The notes under the pieces were generated by a model. It saw nothing but the letters and a program-made list of their open reading frames with translations. It was not told where the DNA came from and made no database searches. From positions 3,782,001-3,846,000 of the forward strand of contig AP017424.1 of the NCBI GenBank assembly GCA_002355495.1: DNA of 64,000 nt, read 5' to 3'. Origin of the DNA: Streptomyces laurentii. Its GTDB lineage: Bacteria; Actinomycetota; Actinomycetes; Streptomycetales; Streptomycetaceae. Both the position numbers and the translations under genes were made by a program. Below, piece after piece: positions 40,382 through 49,999 of the stretch (within the stretch, counting starts at the first letter, position 1; each line of letters opens with the position of its first letter).

Positions 40382-40972
40382 ATTGGGTGGTCTCCCGGCT
40401 CCCTCACCTTTCGGTTCGTTTGCCTGGCGACATCTGAAGATTAGCACGTCGGAGGCGGTGGATTCACATCCGTTGTCCGGACCCCCTCCCGGAGCCTCCG
40501 CAGGCCCGGGACACGACACGGATCACGACACGGATCACGTCACGGATCACGACCGATCGCAACGGATCAAGACAGAGCCGGAGGCGAGGACGAGTCAGGG
40601 GGAGGTCAGGGACGCCCCTGGCGGAAATCAGGGGAAACCGGAGAGAGAGGCCGAGCGTCCCGGGGGAGGAAACGGGGAGAAGCAGGGAAGAAGCGACAGC
40701 GGCCCGCCGGCGGACCGGGAGGAAGGGGACGGCGTACGGGGAAAGGTGAGACAGCCGACGTGCGGGGAGCCCTCCTGCTCGGGGCCCCGGTGCGGGACAC
40801 TGTCCGCAGGCCCCCTCTACGATCCGTGGGGAAGGCCCGCCGAAGTCTGCGGAAGGTCTGTGAGAGAGGTGACACTCGTCCACAGGGCAGAGAAGGGGAA
40901 CCAGCCGATTTCCCGACGCGTGGATACGATCAGTAAGCAGTACCAGGACGACAGCGCCGGAGGAGGTGCCCC
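40382..40972. other. 591-bp intergenic region upstream of fhaA
   Basis: No convincing gene. It holds three tandem 12-bp units GACACGGATCAC (40515-40526, 40527-40538) and GTCACGGATCAC (40539-40550), and a TCGTCCACA near-DnaA box at 40876-40884. A possible -10 TACGAT near 40925 may serve fhaA. The middle, about 40560-40800, is purine-rich on the plus strand. Confidence 0.5.
40515..40550 (+). repeat. Three 12-bp direct repeats
   Basis: GACACGGATCAC occurs twice and then GTCACGGATCAC once, head to tail. The units lie about 420 bp upstream of fhaA. Confidence 0.8.
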
Positions 40973-41791
40973 ATGGGAGTCATGAAGAGGTTCGAGCAGC
41001 GACTCGAAGGTCTGGTCAACGGCACCTTCGCGAAGGTGTTCAAGTCCGAGGTCCAGCCCGTAGAGATCGCCGGCGCGCTCCAGCGCGAGTGCGACAACAA
41101 CGCGACGATCTGGAACCGCGAGCGGACCGTCGTCCCCAACGACTTCATCGTGGAGCTGAGCGCGCCGGACTACGAGCGCCTCAGCCCCTACTCGGGCCAG
41201 CTCGGCGACGAGCTCGCCGGCCTGGTCAGGGATTACGCCAAGCAGCAGCGCTACACCTTCATGGGACCGATCAAGGTCCACCTGGAGAAGGCCGGCGACC
41301 TCGACACCGGGCTGTACCGGGTGCGCAGCCGCACCCTCGCGTCGAGCACCTCGCAGCAGCAGCCTCCCGCCGGCCAGCAGCAGCCGCCCGGCGGCTACGG
41401 CTACCCGCCCCGGTCTCCCGCCGCGCCGCCGATGCCGGCTTCCCCGCCGCCCGGCGCCCCGGCCATGCCCGCGCACCGTCCGCCGTCCCCCACCACGGGC
41501 GGCGGCGGCCAGCCGCGGCGCTGGATCGAGATCAACGGCACCAGGCACCAGATTTCTCGCCCGACCCTGGTCCTCGGCCGCAGCACCGACGCGGACGTGA
41601 GGATCGACGATCCCGGCGTTTCCCGCCGGCACTGCGAGATCCGGACCGGAACGCCCTCGACGATCGCGGATCTCGGGTCCACCAACGGCATCGTGGTGGA
41701 CGGGCAACACACGACCCACGCTACGCTCCGCGACGGCTCGCGGATCGTCGTGGGCAGCACCACCATCGTTTACCGGCAAGCCGAAGGGTGA
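40973..41791 (+). CDS. fhaA: FHA-domain protein FhaA
   Basis: A 272-aa protein. The N-terminal DUF3662 domain (RFEQRLEGLVNGTFAKVFKS, VEIAGALQRECDNN) is joined by a Gln/Pro-rich linker to a C-terminal FHA domain (LVLGRSTDADVRIDDPGVSR with the phosphothreonine-binding GRS and SRRHCEI, then LGSTNGI). In actinobacteria FhaA binds phosphorylated PknB substrates and links the kinase to cell-wall synthesis. The ATG at 40973 has GGAGGAGG upstream. It is first of the fhaA-fhaB-pstP-ftsW-pbpA-pknB group. Confidence 0.94.
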   Translation: MGVMKRFEQRLEGLVNGTFAKVFKSEVQPVEIAGALQRECDNNATIWNRERTVVPNDFIVELSAPDYERLSPYSGQLGDELAGLVRDYAKQQRYTFMGPIKVHLEKAGDLDTGLYRVRSRTLASSTSQQQPPAGQQQPPGGYGYPPRSPAAPPMPASPPPGAPAMPAHRPPSPTTGGGGQPRRWIEINGTRHQISRPTLVLGRSTDADVRIDDPGVSRRHCEIRTGTPSTIADLGSTNGIVVDGQHTTHATLRDGSRIVVGSTTIVYRQAEG

Positions 41792-41801
41792 AGCGGGGGC
41801 A

Positions 41802-42323
41802 ATGTCAGAGCTGACCCTGACGGTCATGCGGCTGGGTTTCCTGGCCGTTCTGTGGCTGTTCGTCATCGTGGCCGTCCAGGTCATTCGTAGCGACCTGTTC
41901 GGCACGCGGGTCACCCAGCGCGGTTCCCGCCGCCAGGAGGCACGGCCGCAACAGGCCGGCCGCCAGGCCGCGCCCCCGCAGCAACGGGGTGCCCAGCAGA
42001 ACGCGGGGGGCGGGCGGCAGCGCCGCGGCGCCCCGACCAAACTCGTCGTCTCCGAGGGCACCCTCACCGGCACGACGGTCGCCCTCCAGGGGCAGACCAT
42101 CACGCTGGGCCGGGCCCATGACTCGACGATCGTGCTGGACGACGACTACGCCTCCAGCCGGCACGCCCGGATCTATCCGGACCGGGACGGTCAGTGGATC
42201 GTCGAGGACCTCGGGTCCACGAACGGCACGTATCTCGACCGGACCCGTCTCACCACCGCCACACCGATTCCGCTGGGCGCGCCGATCCGCATCGGCAAGA
42301 CCGTCATCGAGCTGCGGAAGTAG
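41802..42323 (+). CDS. fhaB: Membrane-anchored FHA protein FhaB
   Basis: A 173-aa protein. An N-terminal TM helix (LGFLAVLWLFVIVAVQVI) is followed by a Gln/Arg-rich linker and an FHA domain with LGRAHDSTIVLDDDYASSRH and LGSTNGTYLDRTR. The domain recognises phosphothreonine, probably on PknB-pathway proteins or the adjacent SEDS protein FtsW/RodA (FipA-like role in mycobacteria). It starts 10 bp after fhaA. A 134-bp untranslated stretch then precedes pstP. Confidence 0.93.
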   Translation: MSELTLTVMRLGFLAVLWLFVIVAVQVIRSDLFGTRVTQRGSRRQEARPQQAGRQAAPPQQRGAQQNAGGGRQRRGAPTKLVVSEGTLTGTTVALQGQTITLGRAHDSTIVLDDDYASSRHARIYPDRDGQWIVEDLGSTNGTYLDRTRLTTATPIPLGAPIRIGKTVIELRK

Positions 42324-42457
42324 TGCGACATCATGAATAAGTGCGAGCGGAGCGAGCGCGCCCGGAGGGTCCTGCCGACGGGCCGGATCGCCGTGCGCGC
42401 GGCAGCCCGGGCAGCGGGCCAGGGCGGGCACGGACTCCCGACCGGAGGGTGGGCAGT

Positions 42458-43981
42458 GTGGCTCGAGACCGGCGGCACCCCCAGGCGGCGCCGACAGGGC
42501 AGGTGGGCATGAGTCTTTCACTGCGTTTCGCCGCGGGCTCGCACAAGGGCATGATCCGCGAGGGCAACGAGGACTCCGGTTACGCCGGTCCCCGGCTGCT
42601 CGCGATCGCCGACGGCATGGGCGGCCAGGCCGCCGGCGAGGTCGCCTCGTCCGAGGTGATCTCGACGCTGGTGACGCTCGACGACGACGTCCCCGGCTCC
42701 GACATCCTCACCTCGCTCGGCACCGCGGTGGTCCGCGCCCACGACCAGCTGCGGATGATGATCGAGGAGGACCCCCAGCTGGAGGGCATGGGCACCACGC
42801 TCACCGCCCTGCTGTGGACCGGTCAGCGCCTCGGTCTCGTGCACGTCGGCGACTCGCGCGCGTACCTGCTGCGCGACGGCGTGCTCACCCAGATCACGCA
42901 GGACCACACCTGGGTGCAGCGGCTCGTCGACGAGGGCCGGATCACCGAGGAGGAGGCCACCACGCACCCGCAGCGTTCGCTGCTGATGCGCGCGGTCGGC
43001 ACCGGCGACCACGTCGAACCGGATCTGTCGATCCGTGAGGTGCGGTCCGGCGACCGGTATCTGGTCTGCTCCGACGGCCTGTCCGGCGTCGTGTCGCACC
43101 AGACCCTCGAGGAGACGCTCGCGGGCTACCACGGCCCGCAGGAGACCGTGCAGGAGCTGATCCAGCTCGCGCTGCGCGGCGGCGGCCCCGACAACATCAC
43201 GGTGATCATCGCCGACGTCTTCGATGTCGACGCCGGTGACACCCTCTCCGGACACTTCAGCAGCGACACCCCGGTCATCGTGGGTGCCGTCGCCGAGAAC
43301 CAGCAGCAGCTGCACGACGGCGGCGCCATGCACACGCCCGCGGGCCGCGCCTCCGGGCTCGGCCGGCCGGCGCACCAGCAGCCCCCGGCCGGCGGCTTCG
43401 GCCCGCCCGGCAGCGGCGACGACCACGGCTACGGCGGGATGCCCCCGCAGGGCTCGTTCGATTCGTACACGGACGAGGACTTCGTCAAGCCGCGCTCGGC
43501 CGCCCGCACCTGGTTCACGCGCTCGTTCTTCCTCGTGCTCGCCCTCGCCGTCGTCGGCGGCGGTCTGTACGGCGGATACCGCTGGACGCAGACGCAGTAC
43601 TACGTGGGGTCGAAGGACGACCATGTGGCGCTGTACCAGGGCATCAGCCAGGAGCTGGGCTGGGTGAAGCTGTCGGAGGTCGAGAGCGACCACCCCGAGA
43701 TCGAACTCAAGTACCTGCCCGCGTACCAGCGCAAGCAGGTCGAGAAGACCATCGCGGGCGGGACCCTCGGCAAGGCTCAGACGCGGATCGCCGAGCTGTC
43801 GCTCCAGGCGTCGGCCTGCAAGAAGACCGAGCAGCGCCGCAAGGCGGCGGCGGACACCGCGGAGAACGCGAGCCCCAAGCCGCCGACCGGCGACGACAAG
43901 TCCAAGGCGGCCACGCCGTCCCCGGGACCGACCCTGTCCGCGGAGGAGCAGAAGCTGGCCTCGAACTGCGGCAAGCAGTAA
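42458..43981 (+). CDS. pstP: PP2C-type Ser/Thr protein phosphatase PstP
   Basis: A 507-aa membrane phosphatase. The PP2C domain contains REGNEDSGY, ADGMGGQAAGEVASS (metal aspartate), LVHVGDSRAYLLRDG, CSDGLSGVV and GGPDNITVI. A TM helix (FFLVLALAVVGGGLYGG, about residue 350) and an extracytoplasmic tail follow. It reverses PknB-type phosphorylation. Start choice: the GTG at 42458 has GGAGGG 8 nt upstream and adds 17 residues; the alternative ATG at 42509 has only a poorly placed AGGTGG. The upstream GTG is preferred. Confidence 0.92.
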   Translation: MARDRRHPQAAPTGQVGMSLSLRFAAGSHKGMIREGNEDSGYAGPRLLAIADGMGGQAAGEVASSEVISTLVTLDDDVPGSDILTSLGTAVVRAHDQLRMMIEEDPQLEGMGTTLTALLWTGQRLGLVHVGDSRAYLLRDGVLTQITQDHTWVQRLVDEGRITEEEATTHPQRSLLMRAVGTGDHVEPDLSIREVRSGDRYLVCSDGLSGVVSHQTLEETLAGYHGPQETVQELIQLALRGGGPDNITVIIADVFDVDAGDTLSGHFSSDTPVIVGAVAENQQQLHDGGAMHTPAGRASGLGRPAHQQPPAGGFGPPGSGDDHGYGGMPPQGSFDSYTDEDFVKPRSAARTWFTRSFFLVLALAVVGGGLYGGYRWTQTQYYVGSKDDHVALYQGISQELGWVKLSEVESDHPEIELKYLPAYQRKQVEKTIAGGTLGKAQTRIAELSLQASACKKTEQRRKAAADTAENASPKPPTGDDKSKAATPSPGPTLSAEEQKLASNCGKQ

Positions 43982-44017
43982 GCAGACCCGCAGACCCGTA
44001 GGGGGCCTTTCACCACC

Positions 44018-45460
44018 ATGAGCGTTGTCACCAACACGACCACCATCGGCGCCATCGAGGCGCCGAGCCGGCGCAACACCGAGCTGGTGCTGCTCGCCTT
44101 CGCCGTCGTCATCCCGGTGTTCGCGTACCTGAACGTCGGTCTGGCGATCGACGGCAAGGTACCGGCCGGCATGCTCGGCTACGGAGCCGGCCTCACTCTC
44201 CTCGCGGGCGTGGCGCATCTCGTGGTGCGCAAGTGGGCCCCGTACGCGGACCCGCTGCTGCTGCCGCTCGCGACGCTGCTCAACGGCATGGGCCTGGTGC
44301 TGATCTGGCGGCTCGACCAGTCGCCGCGGCTGATCGACCTGGCGAAGCGCTCGTACGGCACCTTCAACCCGTCCGCGCCCAACCAGATGATGTACTCGGC
44401 CATCGGCATCGCCATGCTCGTGGGCGTGCTGCTGCTCCTGAAGGACCACCGCGTCCTCCAGCGCTACACGTACATCTCCATGGTCGCGGCGCTCGTCCTG
44501 CTGCTGCTGCCACTCGTCCCGGGCCTCGGCGCGGACGTCTTCGGCGCCAAGATCTGGATCCGCGTCGGCGGTTTCTCCATCCAGCCCGGCGAGTTCGCCA
44601 AGCTGGTCCTCGCGGTCTTCTTCTCCGGCTACCTGATGGTGAAGCGCGACGCGCTCGCCCTCGCCAGCCGCCGCTTCATGGGGCTCTACCTGCCGCGTGG
44701 CCGTGACCTCGGTCCGATCCTCACGATCTGGGCGGTCAGCCTTCTCATCCTGGTCTTCGAGAACGACCTCGGTACGTCGCTGCTCTTCTTCGGCATGTTC
44801 GTGATCATGCTGTACGTGGCGACCGAGCGGACCAGCTGGATCGTCATGGGTCTGCTGATGGCCGTGGCGGGCGCCGTGGCCGTCGGCTCGACGGCGAGCC
44901 ACGTGCAGTCCCGTGTCGCGGCCTGGATCGACCCGTTCGAGTGCCTGAAGACGGCCCCCGAGGGGTCCAACATGGCCTATGCCTGCGACCAGATGACGCA
45001 GGTTCTGATGTCCTTCGGCTCCGGCGGCATCCTCGGCACCGGCCTGGGCGAGGGCAATTCCGACCTCATCGGCTTCGCCGCCAACTCCGACTTCATCTTC
45101 GCCACCGTCGGCGAGGAGCTCGGTCTGGCCGGCGTCATGGTCTTCCTGCTGCTGTACGGCCTGATCATCGAGCGCGGCGTCCGCACCTCCCTCGCGGCCC
45201 GCGACCCGTTCGGCAAGCTCCTCGCGATGGGTCTGTCGGGCGCGTTCGCCCTCCAGGTCTTCGTCGTCGCCGGCGGTGTGATGGGCCTCATCCCGCTGAC
45301 CGGTATGACGATGCCGTTCCTCGCCTACGGTGGTTCGTCCGTGATCGCCAACTGGGCGCTGATCGGCATCCTCATCCGTATCAGCGACACCGCGCGCCGC
45401 CCCGCGCCGTCCCCCGCCCCGAACCCCGACGCCGAGATGACCCAGGTGGTCCGTCCGTGA
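44018..45460 (+). CDS. SEDS-family peptidoglycan polymerase (FtsW/RodA)
   Basis: A 480-aa protein with about ten to twelve TM helices. The SEDS hallmarks are GAKIWIRVGGFSIQPGEFAK and, near the end, TGMTMPFLAYGGSSVIANW. FENDLGTSLLFFGMFVIMLY covers the catalytic Asp region. SEDS proteins polymerise lipid II together with a class B PBP, here the coupled pbpA (GTGA overlap at 45457-45460). In this conserved locus it is named FtsW or RodA by different annotators; sequence alone does not settle which role it has. The ATG at 44018 follows AGGGGGCC. Confidence 0.93.
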   Translation: MSVVTNTTTIGAIEAPSRRNTELVLLAFAVVIPVFAYLNVGLAIDGKVPAGMLGYGAGLTLLAGVAHLVVRKWAPYADPLLLPLATLLNGMGLVLIWRLDQSPRLIDLAKRSYGTFNPSAPNQMMYSAIGIAMLVGVLLLLKDHRVLQRYTYISMVAALVLLLLPLVPGLGADVFGAKIWIRVGGFSIQPGEFAKLVLAVFFSGYLMVKRDALALASRRFMGLYLPRGRDLGPILTIWAVSLLILVFENDLGTSLLFFGMFVIMLYVATERTSWIVMGLLMAVAGAVAVGSTASHVQSRVAAWIDPFECLKTAPEGSNMAYACDQMTQVLMSFGSGGILGTGLGEGNSDLIGFAANSDFIFATVGEELGLAGVMVFLLLYGLIIERGVRTSLAARDPFGKLLAMGLSGAFALQVFVVAGGVMGLIPLTGMTMPFLAYGGSSVIANWALIGILIRISDTARRPAPSPAPNPDAEMTQVVRP

Positions 45461-46923
45461 ACAAGCCGCTGCGCCGGGTCGCGATCTTCTGCGGCCTGCT
45501 GGTCCTCGCCCTTCTCGTACGGGACAACTGGCTCCAGTACGTCCGCGCCGACGAGCTGAACGCGCACCCGAAGAACAAGCGGGTGCAGATCGAGCGGTAC
45601 GCCAGCGAGCGGGGCAACATCATCGTCAACGGCAAGCCGATCACCGGCTCCGCCAACTCGGGCGACACGTACTACCAGTTCAAGCGGACGTACGTGGACG
45701 GCCCGATGTGGGCGCCGGTGACGGGCTACGCCTCGCAGGCCTTCGACGCCAGCCAGATCGAGAAGATCGAGGACGGCATCCTCACCGGCAACGACGACCG
45801 GCTCTTCTTCGACCGCACCCTGTCGATGTTCACCGGGGAGAAGAAGCGCGGCGGCGACGTCGTCACCACCCTGAACGCGGCCGCGCAGAAGGCCGCCTTC
45901 AAGGGCCTCGGCTCCAAGACGGGCGCGGTCGTCGCCCTCGAACCGTCGACCGGCAAGGTCCTCGCGCTCGCCTCCACCCCGTCGTACGACCCGGGTTCCT
46001 TCTCCGGCTACCACGACAAGGACGCCAAGGCCTGGCAGGCGCTGGAGCAGGACAAGAACAAGCCCAAGCTGAACCGCGCGCTGCGCGAGATCTACCCGCC
46101 CGGTTCCGTCTTCAAGGTCGTGACGGCCGCGGCGGCGCTGGAGAGCGGCAAGATCACCGACATCAACGCGGCGACCGACACGCCCGAGGGCTGGAAGATC
46201 CCGCTGTCCACCAAGCCGATGGTGAACCACGCGAACGGCTGCGCCAACGCCAGCCTCAACGAGGCGCTGCGGGTCTCCTGCAACTCGGTGTTCGCGAAGC
46301 TCGGCGACGATGTCGGCCGGGACAAGATGGTGGAGACGGCCGAGAAGTTCGGCTTCAACGAGCAGCAGTTCATGCCGGTCCGCGCCGAGGCCTCGGTGTA
46401 CGACAAGAAGGCCGACCGCGGCGGTAACGCGCTGTCGTCGATCGGCCAGTTCAACACGGCGACCACCCCGCTGCAGATGGCCATGGTGACGGCCGCGATC
46501 GCCAACGACGGCAAGCTGATGAAGCCGTACATGGTGGACGAGCTGCGCGCGCCGAGCACCGAGCTGATCAAGAAGACCGAGCCGGAGGAGATGAGCCGCC
46601 CGGTCTCGCAGAAGAACGCCCAGCTGATCCAGCAGATGATGGAGAACGTCGTCAGCACCGGTACCGGCACCAACGCCGATCTGGGGATGCCCGGGATGAA
46701 GGTCGGCGGCAAGACGGGTACGGCGCAGCACGGCGAGCAGAACTCCAAGCGGCCGTACGCGTGGTTCATCGCGTACGCCAAGAGCGCTCAGGGTTCCCCG
46801 GTCGCGGTCGCCGTGATCGTCGAGGACTCGGAAGGAACGAACCGTGAGGACATCACCGGTGGCGGTCTGGCGGCGCCGATCGCCAAGGCCGTGATGAAGG
46901 CGGTCGTGAAGAGCGGAAGCTGA
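45457..46923 (+). CDS. pbpA: Class B penicillin-binding protein PbpA
   Basis: A 488-aa transpeptidase. An N-terminal TM anchor (RVAIFCGLLVLALLV) precedes the dimerisation region (ASERGNIIVNGKPI). The catalytic domain has SxxK in PPGSVFKVV, SxN in SCNSVF and KTG in GGKTGTAQH. It cross-links glycan strands made by the coupled upstream SEDS protein. The GTG start overlaps that gene's stop by 4 bp. It matches the PbpA/PBP2 position in the mycobacterial pknB operon. A hairpin follows, separating it from pknB. Confidence 0.94.
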   Translation: MNKPLRRVAIFCGLLVLALLVRDNWLQYVRADELNAHPKNKRVQIERYASERGNIIVNGKPITGSANSGDTYYQFKRTYVDGPMWAPVTGYASQAFDASQIEKIEDGILTGNDDRLFFDRTLSMFTGEKKRGGDVVTTLNAAAQKAAFKGLGSKTGAVVALEPSTGKVLALASTPSYDPGSFSGYHDKDAKAWQALEQDKNKPKLNRALREIYPPGSVFKVVTAAAALESGKITDINAATDTPEGWKIPLSTKPMVNHANGCANASLNEALRVSCNSVFAKLGDDVGRDKMVETAEKFGFNEQQFMPVRAEASVYDKKADRGGNALSSIGQFNTATTPLQMAMVTAAIANDGKLMKPYMVDELRAPSTELIKKTEPEEMSRPVSQKNAQLIQQMMENVVSTGTGTNADLGMPGMKVGGKTGTAQHGEQNSKRPYAWFIAYAKSAQGSPVAVAVIVEDSEGTNREDITGGGLAAPIAKAVMKAVVKSGS

Positions 46924-47226
46924 CGTTCCGGCCTTCCGGACTTTCCGGACCTTTCGGAAAGTCCGGACCTTCCGGCCCGGATCGTGACCGACGTTACGGC
47001 GTACGGCCCGCCGGACCGGACCGCGGACCACGACACGGGCCGCGACCTGGGAAGGTTCCGTTCCGGAATCCTCCGGGGAGCGGGCCGGGGCGTGTACCGG
47101 TCGGGTATCAGGTGCCCGTCTACGGGCGAAGCGCCACCCCGCGGCCGGTAGCGTATGCGCGAACAGCACACACCGCCGGACCACACACGGGTGCGGTCGG
47201 GACAGACGGAGAGGGCTGGATTACCT
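46924..47226 (+). other. 303-bp pbpA-pknB gap with hairpin at 46936-46966
   Basis: CCGGACTTTCCG (46936-46947) pairs perfectly with CGGAAAGTCCGG (46955-46966), 13 bp after the pbpA stop; it may be a terminator or partial attenuator. The rest is untranslated leader. I see no clear promoter, though an independent pknB transcript is plausible. Confidence 0.6.
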
Positions 47227-49200
47227 ATGGAAGAGCCGCGTCGCCTCGGCGGCCGGTACGAGCTGGGCTCGGTGCTCGGCCGTGGTGGCATGGCCGAGGT
47301 GTACCTCGCGCACGACACCCGGCTCGGCCGCACCGTCGCCGTGAAGACGTTGCGGGTCGACCTCGCCCGTGACCCGTCCTTCCAAGCCCGGTTCCGCCGC
47401 GAGGCCCAGTCCGCCGCCTCCCTCAACCACCCGGCGATCGTCGCCGTCTACGACACCGGCGAGGACTACGTCGACGGGGTCTCCATCCCGTACATCGTGA
47501 TGGAGTACGTCGACGGGTCGACGCTCCGCGAGCTGCTGCACTCCGGGCGCAAGCTGCTGCCCGAGCGCACGCTCGAGATGACCGTCGGCATCCTCCAGGC
47601 GCTGGAGTACTCGCACCGCGCCGGCATCGTGCACCGTGACATCAAGCCGGCGAACGTCATGCTGACCCGCACCGGCCAGGTCAAGGTCATGGACTTCGGC
47701 ATCGCGCGCGCCATGGGCGACGCGGGCATGACCATGACGCAGACGGCCGCGGTGATCGGCACCGCCCAGTACCTCTCCCCGGAGCAGGCCAAGGGCGAAC
47801 AGGTCGACGCCCGCTCCGACCTCTACTCCACCGGCTGCCTGCTGTACGAACTGCTGACGGTCCGGCCGCCGTTCATCGGCGACTCGCCGGTGGCCGTCGC
47901 GTACCAGCACGTACGCGAGGAGCCGCAGCCGCCGAGCAACTTCGACGCCGAGATCACGCCCGAGATGGACGCCATCGTCCTCAAGGCCCTGGTCAAGGAC
48001 CCCGACTACCGCTACCAGTCCGCCGACGAGATGCGCGCGGACATCGAGGCCTGCCTCGACGGCCGGCCGGTCGCGGCGGCCGCGGGCCTTGGCGCGGGGG
48101 CGTACGGCGCGGGCTACGGCGGTTACCCGCCGGAGGACCAGCCGACGGCGGCGCTGCGCCAGGCCCCGGACGCCCAGGGCGCTCCGACCACGATGATGGC
48201 CCCGATGCCCGGGGACGACGGCGGATACGGCGGATACGACGACCGCCCGGACCGGCGCCGACAGCAGAAGAAGTCGAACACCTCGACGATACTGCTGGCC
48301 GTCGCGGGGGTCCTCGTCCTCGTCGGCGCGATCCTCATCGGCCGTTCGCTCTTCGACACCAAGGACACCCCGGACCAGGTGCCGGTCCCGCAGCTCGTCG
48401 GCAAGTCGCTGGACGCCGCGAACGGACTCGCCACGAACTCGCAGGTCAAGGTGCAGCAGAGCGGTTCGGAGCGCTGCGACCAGCCGAAGGGCATGATCTG
48501 CAGCCAGGAGCCGGCGTACTCGCCGACCGCGAAGATGGCCGTCGGCGAGACGGTCTCCGTCATCGTCTCCGAGGGCGCCCCGCAGGTCGAGGTCCCCGAT
48601 GTCGTCGAGCAGTCCCAGTCGCGTGCCGAGGAGCGGCTGCGCGGCCAGGGCTTCAAGGTCGTCGTGAAGTCGGAGGAGTCCGAGCAGGAGTCGGGCAAGG
48701 TGCTGCGCCAGAGCCCGGACGGCGGCTCGAAGGCGGAGAAGAACTCCGAGGTCACGATCACCGTGTCCAAGAAGAAGCAGACCACGCTCCCGGACGTCGT
48801 CGGCCGTGAGGTCAACCAGGCGACCGCGGACCTGGCCACGCTCGGGTTCGCGAACGTGGGCCGGCAGGACGTCGACTCGGAGCAGCCCGCGGGCACCGTC
48901 GTCGGGATGACTCCGTCGGGCAACACCCCGCAGGCGAAGGACGTCCAGATCACGCTGAAGGTCTCCAAGGGCCCGCAGCAGCCGGCCGGGACGCCCGTCC
49001 CGCCGGTCACGGGCATGACCGTGGACGCGGCGCGCGCCATCCTGGCGGCCGCCGGCTTCCAGCTCAACGTCGACGGTCCGGGCGACGGCAACGCGCTGAT
49101 CAAGGACCAGGAGCCGAAGGCGGGTCAGCCGGGCCAGCCCAACCAGGTGGTCACGGTGAAGACGGACAAGCCCCAGGGCGGCGGCTGGTTCGGCCAGTAG
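47227..49200 (+). CDS. pknB: PASTA-domain Ser/Thr protein kinase PknB
   Basis: A 657-aa membrane kinase. The kinase domain (about 9-270) has [25 protein letters not shown], and an activation loop with [11 protein letters not shown] whose threonines are typical autophosphorylation sites. After a Gly/Tyr-rich linker and a TM helix ([20 protein letters not shown], about 360-380) come four PASTA modules, each opening with a VPQLVG/VPDVVE/LPDVVG/VPPVTG-like motif. PASTA binds muropeptides or lipid II, so the kinase reports on cell-wall synthesis. The start at 47227 is by homology; no strong ribosome-binding site precedes it. A very strong terminator follows. Confidence 0.95.
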   Translation: MEEPRRLGGRYELGSVLGRGGMAEVYLAHDTRLGRTVAVKTLRVDLARDPSFQARFRREAQSAASLNHPAIVAVYDTGEDYVDGVSIPYIVMEYVDGSTLRELLHSGRKLLPERTLEMTVGILQALEYSHRAGIVHRDIKPANVMLTRTGQVKVMDFGIARAMGDAGMTMTQTAAVIGTAQYLSPEQAKGEQVDARSDLYSTGCLLYELLTVRPPFIGDSPVAVAYQHVREEPQPPSNFDAEITPEMDAIVLKALVKDPDYRYQSADEMRADIEACLDGRPVAAAAGLGAGAYGAGYGGYPPEDQPTAALRQAPDAQGAPTTMMAPMPGDDGGYGGYDDRPDRRRQQKKSNTSTILLAVAGVLVLVGAILIGRSLFDTKDTPDQVPVPQLVGKSLDAANGLATNSQVKVQQSGSERCDQPKGMICSQEPAYSPTAKMAVGETVSVIVSEGAPQVEVPDVVEQSQSRAEERLRGQGFKVVVKSEESEQESGKVLRQSPDGGSKAEKNSEVTITVSKKKQTTLPDVVGREVNQATADLATLGFANVGRQDVDSEQPAGTVVGMTPSGNTPQAKDVQITLKVSKGPQQPAGTPVPPVTGMTVDAARAILAAAGFQLNVDGPGDGNALIKDQEPKAGQPGQPNQVVTVKTDKPQGGGWFGQ

Positions 49201-49208
49201 GCCCCGCC

Positions 49209-49265
49209 CCGCGTACGCGTGAGCCCCGGTATCCGACACGGATACCGGGGCTCACGCGTACGCGG
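49209..49265. terminator. 27-bp perfect-stem bidirectional terminator
   Basis: 49209-49235 is exactly complementary to 49239-49265, with a 3-nt loop (ACA). It lies between converging pknB (ends 49200) and the sortase gene (ends 49268) and ends transcription in both directions. Confidence 0.9.
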
Positions 49266-49267
49266 CG

Positions 49268-49960
49268 TCAGGAGCGGAGTTCGGCCGGCGGGGTGCGTTT
49301 GGCGTCGACCTTCTCGGTGCGGACCAGTTCGCCCCAGACGATGTAGCGGAAGTCCGAGGTGTACATCGGCGTGCAGGTCGTGAGGGTGATGTAGCGGCCC
49401 GGCTTGCTCTTGCCGGATTCCTTGGGGACCGGCTGGAGGACGTCCACGTTGTACTTCGTGGTCTCCGGGAGGGTGTCGTAGACCTTGTAGATGTACCAGG
49501 TGTCCCGGGATTCGAAGACGATCGGATCGCCGTTCTTCAGCTTGTGGATGTTGTGGAACTTCGCGCCGTGCCCGTCGCGGTGCGCGGCGAGCGTGAAGTT
49601 CCCCTGCTTGTCCTGCGGCAGCGCGGACTTGAGGGGCTCGGTGTAGTAGCCGGCGGCGCCGCCGTTGAGGACCTCGGTGTCGGTGCCCTTCTTGACGAGC
49701 ACCTCGCCGTTGTCCATGGCGGGCACGTGCAGGAAGCCGATGCCGCCCTTTATGTCGAGCGCCCCGGGGCCCGCGGTGGTGCCCCCGGCGGCCCACTGGT
49801 CGCGGACCTTGGCGCCTTCCTTGTGGGCGGCCCGGTCGGCGATGACGTTCGTCCACCACAGGGAGTAGACGACGAAGAGGCCGAGGATCAGACCCGCGGT
49901 GATGAGGAGTTCGCCGAAGACGCTGATGATCCCGGCGATCCGGTTGCGCGCACGTGCCAC
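49268..49960 (-). CDS. Class E sortase (first of three)
   Basis: A 230-aa membrane transpeptidase. An N-terminal TM helix (LLITAGLILGLFVVYSLWW) precedes a sortase barrel with catalytic His in TLAAHRDGHG, Cys in ITLTTCTP and Arg in TSDFRYIVWGEL. Class E sortases anchor LAXTG proteins, such as chaplins in Streptomyces, to the cell wall. It is separated from the second sortase by 39 bp; its GTG start has a weak ribosome-binding site. Confidence 0.93.
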   Translation of the reverse strand: MARARNRIAGIISVFGELLITAGLILGLFVVYSLWWTNVIADRAAHKEGAKVRDQWAAGGTTAGPGALDIKGGIGFLHVPAMDNGEVLVKKGTDTEVLNGGAAGYYTEPLKSALPQDKQGNFTLAAHRDGHGAKFHNIHKLKNGDPIVFESRDTWYIYKVYDTLPETTKYNVDVLQPVPKESGKSKPGRYITLTTCTPMYTSDFRYIVWGELVRTEKVDAKRTPPAELRS

Positions 49961-49999
49961 GAGGTCGTCCCGTCCGAAGTGGTGGTCTCGGTGTGGGGA

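Noticed and set aside
40383..40985. 200-codon plus-strand frame upstream of fhaA
   Set aside because: Hydrophilic low-complexity translation, no ribosome-binding site, and it overlaps the fhaA start; treated as intergenic.
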